Positions 1-6,619 of a stretch of 10,664 nucleotides of DNA are shown piece by piece; within the stretch, counting starts at the first letter, position 1, and each line of letters starts with the position of its first letter. A model generated the notes under the pieces. It made no database searches and was not told the origin of the DNA. It saw nothing but the letters and a program-made list of their open reading frames with translations. The stretch comes from Chloroflexota bacterium (GTDB taxonomy: Bacteria; Chloroflexota; Dormibacteria; CF-121). Position numbers and translations under genes: made by a program. Location: positions 1-10,664 of the forward strand of contig VBGO01000004.1 of NCBI GenBank assembly GCA_005882525.1, given 5' to 3'.

Positions 1-119
1 GCCTCGCCGCCGGTCTCCGCCTCGACCACCTCGTAGCCTTCCTTCTCCAGCGCGAGGTGGACCGCCTTGCGGATCATGGCCTCGTCGTCGACGATCAGGA
101 TCTTCTTCGCGGGTGGCAT
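1..119 (-). CDS. Response regulator, N-terminal fragment (receiver domain start)
   Basis: Forty codons of a response regulator are visible before the window ends; the rest lies beyond base 1. The ATG at 119..117 opens a protein beginning MPPAKKILIVDDEAMIRKAV. This is the first beta strand of a CheY-like receiver domain, followed by the acidic pair D11-D12 that binds Mg2+ in this family. The phospho-accepting aspartate and any output domain are outside the window, so the regulator class (OmpR, NarL, single-domain and so on) cannot be told. The start lies three bases after the stop of the histidine kinase, so the two are almost certainly a cognate pair made from one message. What it regulates is not visible. 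The FemAB-like genes at the head of the same unit are candidates but not demonstrated targets. Confidence 0.9.
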   Translation of the reverse strand, partial: MPPAKKILIVDDEAMIRKAVHLALEKEGYEVVEAETGGE

Positions 120-122
120 CGC

Positions 123-1235
123 TTAGCGGGCGCCGACGGCAACCCGCGGCCGTGTGCGGGCGGTGGCCTCGGCGCGAGGGATCGTAACGGTAAAGACGGT
201 GCCCTTGCCGTGGCGGCTGCGCACGTGGACCTGACCGCCCAGCATGGTCACGAGGCTGCGGACGATGTACAGCCCCAGCCCGGTGCCGGAGGTGCGCCGG
301 ACGAGCGGGTCGTCGGCGCGGTAGAACTTCTCGAAGAGCCGGGGCATATGTTCCTTGCGGATTCCGACCCCCTGGTCTGAAACCTCGAACCTCACTGCCG
401 ATTGGTCGATGCGCGCGCTGAGGGTGATCTGGGTCCCGGGCTCGGAGTATTTTATGGCATTGGTCAGCAGGTTCACCAGGATCTGGTGCAGCTTGCGCGC
501 CTCCCCCATAACCGCCGGCAGGTTCTCCGGAGTCTTGCAGTTGAGGGCGCGGCCTTTGAGCATCGGCCGCACCTCCTCGCAGACGTGCTCCACGACCGAG
601 GCGACGTCGACCCGGGAGAAGTCGACGGAGACCCGGCCGGAGTCGATCCGGCTCACCGCCAGGATGTCGCCGATCAGTCGCTCCATCCGGTCGGCCTGGC
701 CGTGCAGGTCCTGCAACAGCTCGCGGCGCTGGGCTTCAGTCAGGTCGAAGTCGAGGAGGAGCTCGCTCAGTCCTTTGAGCGTCGTCAGCGGCGTCTTCAG
801 CTCATGCGAGGCGGCCAGCATCAAGGCGTCGCGAGCCTCGATCGTTTCCAGCTCCGGCGTGACATCGTGGATCACGATCACCGCGCCGTCCGGCGTCTTG
901 GCCTTGAGGCGGATGGGTGCCACGGAATAGGAGACCCGCACCGGGTCATCACTGGTTCGCAGCCGGAACAGGTAGGCGAAATGGGTGTTGACACGGGTGC
1001 CGAGCCGAAGGGCGCGCCGGAGCGCCCCGTTCGGCGCGCAGAGATTGACCCCGGTCTCGGTGCGCACCTCCAGGATGTCGGCGGCGGGCCGGCCCACCGC
1101 GTCCCCCCGTGCCCATCCGGTCAAGCGCTCGGCCACCGGATTCAACGACAAGACGGTCGCCTCGCGGTCGACGATGATCAGGGCCTGGGGGAACTGCTCA
1201 AAGGCTTGGTCGGCGAGCGTTCGCTCCCTCGCCAT
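123..1235 (-). CDS. Soluble PAS-domain sensor histidine kinase
   Basis: This 370-residue sensor kinase autophosphorylates on a histidine and should pass the phosphate to the response regulator that starts three bases downstream. Residues 10-130 look like a PAS domain, with ALIIVDREATVLSLNP and LTGWARGDAVGR typical of its start. Next come a HisKA dimerisation helix with the H-box ASHELKTPL (His144) and a HATPase_c domain. The latter shows an N-box NLLTNAIKYS (255-264), a G1 box DQGVGI (287-292), an F-box FEKFY (301-305) and a G2 box GTGLGL (317-322). All catalytic motifs are intact. I see no transmembrane segment or signal peptide, so it is probably cytoplasmic and senses an internal cue or is docked by a partner. 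Its ATG at 1235..1233 lies one base after the TGA of the preceding FemAB-like gene, which implies coupled translation. The ligand of the PAS domain is unknown. Confidence 0.95.
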   Translation of the reverse strand: MARERTLADQAFEQFPQALIIVDREATVLSLNPVAERLTGWARGDAVGRPAADILEVRTETGVNLCAPNGALRRALRLGTRVNTHFAYLFRLRTSDDPVRVSYSVAPIRLKAKTPDGAVIVIHDVTPELETIEARDALMLAASHELKTPLTTLKGLSELLLDFDLTEAQRRELLQDLHGQADRMERLIGDILAVSRIDSGRVSVDFSRVDVASVVEHVCEEVRPMLKGRALNCKTPENLPAVMGEARKLHQILVNLLTNAIKYSEPGTQITLSARIDQSAVRFEVSDQGVGIRKEHMPRLFEKFYRADDPLVRRTSGTGLGLYIVRSLVTMLGGQVHVRSRHGKGTVFTVTIPRAEATARTRPRVAVGAR

Positions 1236-1236
1236 G

Positions 1237-2286
1237 TCACTGGAGTATAGGCGGGCGCAGTTTCGCCTTCAATTGCCGCAGCCGCCGCTCCAGCTTCAGG
1301 GGACCAGGCCTCAGGACGTGCTCGTAGAGACCGATGTAGCGGACGGTCTCCCCACCGAAGCCGGTCTTGAAGCGATACAGGCCGAACCAGGGATGGTCCG
1401 GGGCGGGCTCCTCCGGGATCCCCCACCAGTCATACGTGTCACAACCCATGGCTCGGAAGTCGAGCATCGCCTGCCAGTGCAGCGGATAATTCGGCATCAG
1501 CTCACGCTTGCGGTCACTGGAGCCGCCGAACAGGTAGTAGGCGGTCCGGCCAAAACGGAAAACCATGATCCCGCCGAGCGTCTCGCCCTCGTGCTCGGCG
1601 AGATAAAGACGCACCTCGTCCGACGGCCCGAAGAGGTCGAGGGCGGCCTGGTAGTAGCCAACGCCGGGAAGGTGGATGCCCTGCCGCTTGCCGGTCTCGG
1701 CCGCCAGCCGGGCGAAGGTGGCGACATCACGGGAGCCGCGGACCCGCACGCCCTTCTTCTCCGCCAGGTTCAGGTTGTAGCGGGTCTTGGGTTTGAAGCC
1801 GGCCTTTAGCGACTCCGGGTCGACGTCGATCCGCAACAGACGCGTCGCCTCCGGCTGGACAGCCTTGGCCCTGACAAATCCGCGACCTTCGAAGAAGGCG
1901 GGCCACTCGTCACCGACCACCGCACTCGGCTCGACCCGCAGCACCAGCCCGCGCCCGGCGGCCGCCCGCCGCTCCAGCTCGTCGAGCACCAGTAACCGCT
2001 CCCGCTCGACGACGACCGGGCCGCGCGGCACGTAGTAGACCGCCCCGCCCGGATAAAGACTGCCGCTACGCTGCAGCGAGCAGACGCCCGAACGGCCTTC
2101 GTGAAAGGCCAGCCGCTCGACGCGCCATCCGAAGCGCGATTGCAAATCCCCCCACTTCCAGCTCTGCAACAGGTTCGCCTCGGGCTGCTCCAGGAGCAGT
2201 TGATCCCAGGCCTGCGCGCCGAGCCGCTGGCCGGGCGTGACGCCGAGGGCGGCCTCAGACAAACTCGGGCTGGCCGGCCCGCGCAA
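1237..2286 (-). CDS. FemAB-like aminoacyl/acyl transferase, second of a tandem pair
   Basis: This protein of about 349 residues belongs to the FemA/FemB/FemX group of the GNAT-fold superfamily. Characterised members add amino acids from aminoacyl-tRNA to the peptide stem of peptidoglycan precursors. Recognisable features are an N-terminal NLLQSWKWGDLQSRFGW, a central YYLFGGSSDRKRELMPNYPL, then GCDTYDWWGIPEEP, and a C-terminal FKTGFGGETVRYIGLYE. It is clearly paralogous to the gene just upstream: about 35 of 81 aligned residues match in the region starting YYQ. It is about the size of the arm-less FemX type, and I see no long coiled-coil insertion like that of staphylococcal FemA. The start is uncertain. 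TTG at 2286 overlaps the upstream gene by 32 bases, while TTG at 2262 overlaps by 8 and gives an N-terminus closer to the paralog; neither has a strong ribosome site. Substrate and amino acid are unknown; a general GNAT acyltransferase role is the alternative. Confidence 0.88.
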   Translation of the reverse strand: MRGPASPSLSEAALGVTPGQRLGAQAWDQLLLEQPEANLLQSWKWGDLQSRFGWRVERLAFHEGRSGVCSLQRSGSLYPGGAVYYVPRGPVVVERERLLVLDELERRAAAGRGLVLRVEPSAVVGDEWPAFFEGRGFVRAKAVQPEATRLLRIDVDPESLKAGFKPKTRYNLNLAEKKGVRVRGSRDVATFARLAAETGKRQGIHLPGVGYYQAALDLFGPSDEVRLYLAEHEGETLGGIMVFRFGRTAYYLFGGSSDRKRELMPNYPLHWQAMLDFRAMGCDTYDWWGIPEEPAPDHPWFGLYRFKTGFGGETVRYIGLYEHVLRPGPLKLERRLRQLKAKLRPPILQ

Positions 2287-3274
2287 ACCGCTCGGCCAGG
2301 CGGAGCGTCAGCGTGGCGGCGCGATTGACCGGCAGGTCGTAGAGGCCGATGAAGCGCACCATCCGCCCATTGAAGCGGGACTTGAAGACGTAATAGCCGT
2401 GACCGCGCTGGCCGGGTTGCGGGTCGAGCGGCACTCCCCACATGTCATAGGTGGTGCAGCCTCGTTGCTGGGCGTCTTCGATCGCCCGCCAGTGCAACAG
2501 GTAACCGGGCTTGAGGTCCTTCGCGTCGGCCCGCGTTCCGCCGTAGAGGTAGACCAGCTTGGAGCCGAAGAAGAGCATCACGGCACCGGCCAGCAACCGG
2601 TCTTCCTGGCGAGCCAGGTAGACCTTGACCTGGCCCCGTTCCCGGAACAGGTTCAAGAGGTCCTGGTAGTAGACGCGGCTGCGGACGGTGAAGTGTTCAC
2701 GGACCGCGGTTTCTTCGAGCAGGCCATAGAAGTGGTCCATCGCGGCGGAGGCATCGGACGCCTCGACGGTGATCCCTTGCTTTTGGCCGGCCCGGATGTT
2801 GCGGCGCGTCGACTCCTTCAGCCGCATTAGAGCTTGGTCGCCGCCCCTGATGTCGACCAGCATGGTCGCCTGGTGCTGGATCGGATGCCGGCTGGGCAGC
2901 GCGCCGCTCTCGGTCAGCGCCGCCCGCTCCGCGTCCGTGGTCCATTCCGGGTCGACCTTGAGCACCGTGCCGCCATCCTGGGCCAGGCGTTCGCGCAGCG
3001 CCTGCCAGAAGGTCGGCCACTGCTCGAGGTGGCCGTCGAGGATGGGTCCCCGCGGGGCATAGTTCAGTGCCAGACCGCCGGGAAGCCCGCGTCGAAGCAC
3101 GGCGGCGGCCCCGATCGGCTGACCAGCCTCGACCCAGAAATACCGCTGGACTCGCCAGCCGTAGCGCGCCTTGAGGCTGCCCCACGCCCAGGCCTGCAGC
3201 AAGGAGGCGTCGCTCGCCTGCGAAACGAACGCGTCCCAGGCGGACGCATCCTCGCAGGGGGTCAATTCGGGCAT
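2255..3274 (-). CDS. FemAB-like aminoacyl/acyl transferase, first of a tandem pair
   Basis: This protein of 339 residues from the ATG at 3274 is the first gene of the leftward unit and is in the same family as the next gene. It shows ASLLQAWAWGSLKARYGW near the N-terminus, VYYQDLLNLF, VYLYGGTRADAKDLKPGYL, GCTTYDMWGVP and a C-terminal FKSRFNGRMVRFIGLYD. These are the order and spacing of a two-GNAT-subdomain FemX-like fold. The family moves an amino acid from aminoacyl-tRNA to a cell-wall precursor at the cytoplasmic face, though some relatives are uncharacterised acyltransferases. I chose the ATG because it fits the paralog; an in-frame GTG at 3316 would add 14 residues. The stop (2257..2255) lies inside the start region of the second transferase, which indicates translational coupling. 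Two different paralogs side by side suggest sequential additions, as with FemA and FemB, but this is inference. Confidence 0.88.
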   Translation of the reverse strand: MPELTPCEDASAWDAFVSQASDASLLQAWAWGSLKARYGWRVQRYFWVEAGQPIGAAAVLRRGLPGGLALNYAPRGPILDGHLEQWPTFWQALRERLAQDGGTVLKVDPEWTTDAERAALTESGALPSRHPIQHQATMLVDIRGGDQALMRLKESTRRNIRAGQKQGITVEASDASAAMDHFYGLLEETAVREHFTVRSRVYYQDLLNLFRERGQVKVYLARQEDRLLAGAVMLFFGSKLVYLYGGTRADAKDLKPGYLLHWRAIEDAQQRGCTTYDMWGVPLDPQPGQRGHGYYVFKSRFNGRMVRFIGLYDLPVNRAATLTLRLAERFARAGQPEFV

Positions 3275-3316
3275 GCCTTCACAGCTTACCCGGCCATCTC
3301 CCGGAACGGCCGCCAC

Positions 3317-3385
3317 ACGGCGTCGCTAACAGTTCGGTTATCGTATTTGGCCTGTGCTAGCATTGGTGGGAAATCTCGGGGCGGT
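3317..3385. promoter_or_regulatory. Divergent promoter region between FemAB unit and DUF4388 gene
   Basis: This short spacer separates two divergent transcription units and is visibly more AT-rich than the genes on either side, especially 3327-3363. On the plus strand TGC-TAGCAT (3355-3363) looks like an extended -10 element; it would start RNA near 3370, just before the ribosome site at 3386. On the minus strand TACGAT (3345..3340) is a possible -10 for the FemAB unit. No convincing -35 is seen for either. A TAAC-N6-GTTA inverted repeat (3327-3340) overlaps the minus-strand candidate and could be an operator, but it is short enough to be chance. The exact sites are tentative; that promoters lie in this gap follows from the divergent gene layout. 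Confidence 0.4.
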
Positions 3386-3391
3386 GGGAGG
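3386..3391 (+). promoter_or_regulatory. Ribosome binding site deciding the GTG start of the DUF4388 gene
   Basis: GGGAGG lies six bases before the GTG at 3398-3400, a near-ideal Shine-Dalgarno spacing. The reading frame stays open far upstream (to about 2834) across the oppositely oriented FemAB gene, so this site is what fixes the true start. A TTG sits directly before the GTG (3395-3397) in the same frame but is less well spaced. Confidence 0.75.
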
Positions 3392-3397
3392 CTTTTG

Positions 3398-4873
3398 GTG
3401 AGTTCCATCGAGCAGGCGCCGAGACTTGTGGACTACAAGGGATCGTTAGACTCAACACCCCTGTTATCTCTCTTGCAGTCGATGCAAGCGCAGCGCGCCA
3501 CAGGTACCCTTCAAGTTCGAAACGGCGGCGAGGCGTTCTCGCTGTTTTTTCTCTTTGGCCACCTCTTTCACGCCTACGGCGACGGCAGTCAGGGCGAGGA
3601 AGCGGTCTTCGAGCCACTCGCGTGGCGGCAGGGCGACTACACCTTTGATCCAAAGTCGAAGCTTCCGACCGAAGAAACGATCACCGCGCCCACCGCCGAT
3701 ATCCTGGCCGAGGCCAAGCGGCGTGGTGTGCCGGGCGCCGACAACAACGGCCCGGTCGGCGCGGTCCGTCCCACTCCGGCTCCGCCCGCGGCGGCGCAGC
3801 CTGCTCCGCAGGTCAGTGAGCGCCCGGTCGTGAGCCAGCAGACTCAGCCGGCGCCGCAACCGCCGGCCGCATCCGAGGAAGGCCCGCCGGCGACCGAGTT
3901 GTATCCGCTGCCGGTGGGCAAGCTGGTCTACGAGTCGCTCAAGACGGCGTTCGTCGACTTCCCCAAGCTGTTGCGCTCGCTCAGCAGCGACCGCCTCACC
4001 GGCTACCTGCGGCTGACCGGCCAGGCGTCTCGCGGCATGATCCTGTTCTACCAGGGGAGCCTGATCGAAAGCTTCTACGACGGTGGCGCGGTGGTTTCCA
4101 CCGGGCGGACCGCCTTCTCCCTGTTCAAGAACGACGTCGACCGTGGCGAAGGCAGCATGGACGTGATCGAGTTGTCCTCCGAGGTGGTCACGGCCATCTA
4201 TCAGCTGCTGACGGCGCCGACCATCCTGCAGGGGCTGCTGGCGCGCTTCGTCGATGTCCGTGCGCTGCTTCAGTATCTGCAGGAAGAAAAGATCCACGGC
4301 AGCCTGCTGGTGCGTGCCCCGGACGAGATGGGCATTGTCCTTCTGCGCGATGGTCAGCTGCTCGGCGCCTTCACCCGGGGGCAGCCGCAGCTGGTGCAGG
4401 ACCCCGAGGTCGTGACCCGGCTCTGTGCCGACACCAAGACCCGGATCGAGGTGAAGGCCGTCGCCGACCTCGAGGAGCCGGCCTCGGTGAGCCTGGAGGA
4501 GATGCTCGCCATGACCCCCTCGGTGGCCGCCACCGTCTACCGTCCGGCAGCGCAGCAAGCGCCGGCGGCCCCCGCCGCGGCCGCGCCCCAACGCGCCCAG
4601 AACTACCAGCCGGCACCGCAGCCAGCGCCGACTTCCAGCGAGCCGGACATCGATTGGCCATCCCTGATGAGCCAGCTGAGCCAGATGGCCGACAACGCGC
4701 TGCAAAACCGATCGAAGAAGGTCAAGGAGATGCTCGCCTCGACCGATCACACCCTGGACGCCCTGGACCGGACCATCGATCGGATTTCGCAAACCTCGAT
4801 CATGTTCGTCGATCCGGCGCGCCTCACCAACCTGGCCAACGAGATGCGTCAGCTCGTCGAGGAGCAGAGGTAG
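3398..4873 (+). CDS. Multi-module DUF4388 (PATAN-like) protein with Pro/Ala linkers
   Basis: This cytoplasmic protein of 491 residues has no signal peptide or membrane segment. Residues 14-105 form a DUF4388/PATAN-type module (KGSLDSTPLLSLLQSM, then GTLQVRNGGEAFSLFFLFGH, ending GDYTFDP). A low-complexity Pro/Ala/Gln linker follows (115-165). Residues 176-280 repeat the pattern (FPKLLRSLSSDRLTGYLRL, GMILFYQGSLIESFYDGG), and residues 283-355 seem to do so again (VRALLQYLQEEKIHGSLLVR, MGIVLLRDGQLLGAF). After a second Pro/Ala linker (380-415) comes a helical, possibly coiled-coil tail (420-491). DUF4388 domains occur in bacterial signalling proteins, often near response regulators, GTPases or polarity factors, but have no single known activity. 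The strong ribosome site supports the GTG start. It is divergent from the two-component/FemAB unit and 54 bases ahead of a lipoprotein gene. I infer a scaffold or signal-integrating role; the biochemical function is unknown. Confidence 0.85.
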   Translation: MSSIEQAPRLVDYKGSLDSTPLLSLLQSMQAQRATGTLQVRNGGEAFSLFFLFGHLFHAYGDGSQGEEAVFEPLAWRQGDYTFDPKSKLPTEETITAPTADILAEAKRRGVPGADNNGPVGAVRPTPAPPAAAQPAPQVSERPVVSQQTQPAPQPPAASEEGPPATELYPLPVGKLVYESLKTAFVDFPKLLRSLSSDRLTGYLRLTGQASRGMILFYQGSLIESFYDGGAVVSTGRTAFSLFKNDVDRGEGSMDVIELSSEVVTAIYQLLTAPTILQGLLARFVDVRALLQYLQEEKIHGSLLVRAPDEMGIVLLRDGQLLGAFTRGQPQLVQDPEVVTRLCADTKTRIEVKAVADLEEPASVSLEEMLAMTPSVAATVYRPAAQQAPAAPAAAAPQRAQNYQPAPQPAPTSSEPDIDWPSLMSQLSQMADNALQNRSKKVKEMLASTDHTLDALDRTIDRISQTSIMFVDPARLTNLANEMRQLVEEQR

Positions 4874-4910
4874 ACCGGTTCCGCTGGACCTCCTGAGGCC
4901 GCGATCTCGC

Positions 4911-4924
4911 TAACCTTCTAACCT
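4911..4924 (+). promoter_or_regulatory. Tandem TAACCT repeats before the lipoprotein start
   Basis: TAACCT occurs at 4911-4916 and again at 4919-4924, just before the ATG at 4928. Either copy matches the TANNNT form of a -10 element, and there is no Shine-Dalgarno sequence in the usual position. This would allow a promoter giving a leaderless or very short-leader message, separate from the DUF4388 gene 54 bases upstream. The match is short, so the call is tentative. Confidence 0.25.
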
Positions 4925-4927
4925 GGC

Positions 4928-6619
4928 ATGCGCCGCGGAATCCTCCTCTTCCTGGCAGTGCTGGCACCGCTTGCCGCCGGGTGTGCTCTCAACCCGCCGC
5001 GGATCGTGAGCATCTCGCCCAGCCGCGACGCCACCGAGGTTGCTACCAACCAGGCCGTCGCCATCAGTTTCGATCGACCCATGAACCACGAGTCCGTGGA
5101 GAAGCGCTTCGGGCTGACGCCGGACTTGACCGGCTGCAGCGGAGCCAAGACCTGCCGCTTCGCCTGGAGCGGCAACACCCTGACCTTCATCCACACGCAC
5201 GTCAATTTCGATCTCTCCACGGCGTACACGGTGTCGATGCATGCCGGCTACGCTGATTCCAGCGGCCAGCAGAACACGCTCGAGCATTCCTGGCGCTTCA
5301 CGACGGAGGGGCGGCCGGCGCTGACGGCGGTCGATCCGCCGGATAACGCATCGGCCGTCGCCCCCGATCGCAACATCGTGCTCAGTTTCAGCCGCCCGAT
5401 GCGCGCCGATTCGGTCCACGCGGCCGTCCAGCTGACCCCCGATGTCCCCGTCCTGTTTCGGTCGAAGCCGGGCGGCGACGGCTCGCAATTCGAAATCGTT
5501 CCCACCACCGTCCTCCAACCCAATCAGAGCTACACCGTCTCCGTCGACCGGCCGGTCGACCTCCACGAGAACGCGATCTACGGCCGGGTGCAGACGCGCT
5601 TCCGCACCGGGCCGCTCTCGCTGAGCCGAAAGATCGGCTACCTGGTGGCGCAGCGCGGGCAACCCGCCTTCGCGGTGGGGATCGTCGATCCCCACGCGGA
5701 TACGTTCCTGGGCCGCTCGACCCCGAAGATCATTTACAGCCTCAGCGCCCAGAGTCAGCTACTGGACGCCATCCTTTCGTTCGACTGGTCGCCCGACGGC
5801 CAGCGGTTGGTGGTCGTCCAGGCACCCCGCAACGCGGAGGGTGGCCCGATCCAGATCGTCGACCTGGCGACCGGCACGGTAATTCGGCCCGGCATCAACG
5901 GTTCGGTTGTCTACTGGTCGGCAGAGGGCAGCATCATCTACGTGCGCGCCGGAACGCTGCGACGCTTCCGCCCGACGACGCTGGAGGACGTGTCCCTGAC
6001 GGATCCGCAGGAGGGCCGGGTCCAGGAGCCGCTGGCGCTGGGACCGGACGGCAAGTCGATCGCCTACAGCGCAACCGACGCGCAGGGCGTCAACCGCCTG
6101 TGGATCCTGAACCTGGACCTGCGGACCCGCTACCGGCCGATCGGCCTCGACGATCCCGCCGACCACCCGGCCTGGTCGCCGAACGGGACCAAGCTCGCCT
6201 TTCGGCGGCTGACGGCCGCCGGGCCGGAGCTCTGGGTCTACGACCTGTCCGCTAGCGGCGCCAATGCCTACCGCCGCGGCGGGCCACTCGACATCACCGG
6301 GTCCGCCTGGCTGAACGACAACAGCACGCTCTATGCGGCCACCGGCAGCGGCCCATCGGCCGAGCTCTACCGGGTCAACATCTTTTCCGCCGGGGAGGCC
6401 GGCGGCGTGACCAAGGTCACGGGCAACAAGGAGGCGCCGAATGGGTCGACCCCGAACACGCCCGTCTACGACCGGCGGGTCAGCTTCGTCGGCCTGGTCG
6501 ACCAGCTGCCGCAGGTGTACGTGATGAACGGTGACGGCTCCCGGCCGCAGCAGTTGACCGAGTGGGAAGCCGATTACCCCTATATCGGCCTGGCTCCGAA
6601 CTGGGTGCCGACCGGCTAA
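4928..6619 (+). CDS. Lipoprotein with two SbsA Ig-like domains and a TolB/PD40 beta-propeller
   Basis: This exported protein of 563 residues starts with a lipoprotein signal: basic MRRG, a hydrophobic stretch, then LAAGC with the probable lipidated Cys19. Residues 25-127 and 130-228 are two SbsA-type (Big_5) Ig-like domains. Both carry the signature in which the fold opens with a proline/asp-rich turn and contains ISFDRPM (47-52) or LSFSRPM (152-158). Cys70 and Cys76 in the first domain could form a disulfide. Residues 235-563 are a beta-propeller of the TolB/PD40 type, with blades marked by FDWSPDGQRLVVV, LGPDGKSIAYSA, AWSPNGTKLAFR and YVMNGDGSRPQQLTEWEADY. It should sit on the outer face of the membrane and bind a protein, peptide or glycan; no catalytic residues are evident. 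No good ribosome site precedes the ATG. Its stop overlaps the convergent MFS gene. Similar domain sets occur in uncharacterised surface proteins, so the ligand is unknown. Confidence 0.88.
   Translation: MRRGILLFLAVLAPLAAGCALNPPRIVSISPSRDATEVATNQAVAISFDRPMNHESVEKRFGLTPDLTGCSGAKTCRFAWSGNTLTFIHTHVNFDLSTAYTVSMHAGYADSSGQQNTLEHSWRFTTEGRPALTAVDPPDNASAVAPDRNIVLSFSRPMRADSVHAAVQLTPDVPVLFRSKPGGDGSQFEIVPTTVLQPNQSYTVSVDRPVDLHENAIYGRVQTRFRTGPLSLSRKIGYLVAQRGQPAFAVGIVDPHADTFLGRSTPKIIYSLSAQSQLLDAILSFDWSPDGQRLVVVQAPRNAEGGPIQIVDLATGTVIRPGINGSVVYWSAEGSIIYVRAGTLRRFRPTTLEDVSLTDPQEGRVQEPLALGPDGKSIAYSATDAQGVNRLWILNLDLRTRYRPIGLDDPADHPAWSPNGTKLAFRRLTAAGPELWVYDLSASGANAYRRGGPLDITGSAWLNDNSTLYAATGSGPSAELYRVNIFSAGEAGGVTKVTGNKEAPNGSTPNTPVYDRRVSFVGLVDQLPQVYVMNGDGSRPQQLTEWEADYPYIGLAPNWVPTG

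Noticed and set aside
402..1250. Open frame of 282 codons on the plus strand opposite the histidine kinase
   Set aside because: The minus strand encodes all kinase motifs intact; this frame has only low-complexity antisense-like composition.
2834..3397. Upstream extension of the DUF4388 reading frame
   Set aside because: It runs antisense through the FemAB-like gene, has no domain, and the GGGAGG site fixes the start at 3398.
3464..4792. Long open frame (442 codons) on the minus strand opposite the DUF4388 gene
   Set aside because: Its translation is rich in Arg, Gly, Leu and His with no recognisable domain, as expected from the antisense of a GC-rich gene; the plus strand carries clear domain repeats and a strong ribosome site.
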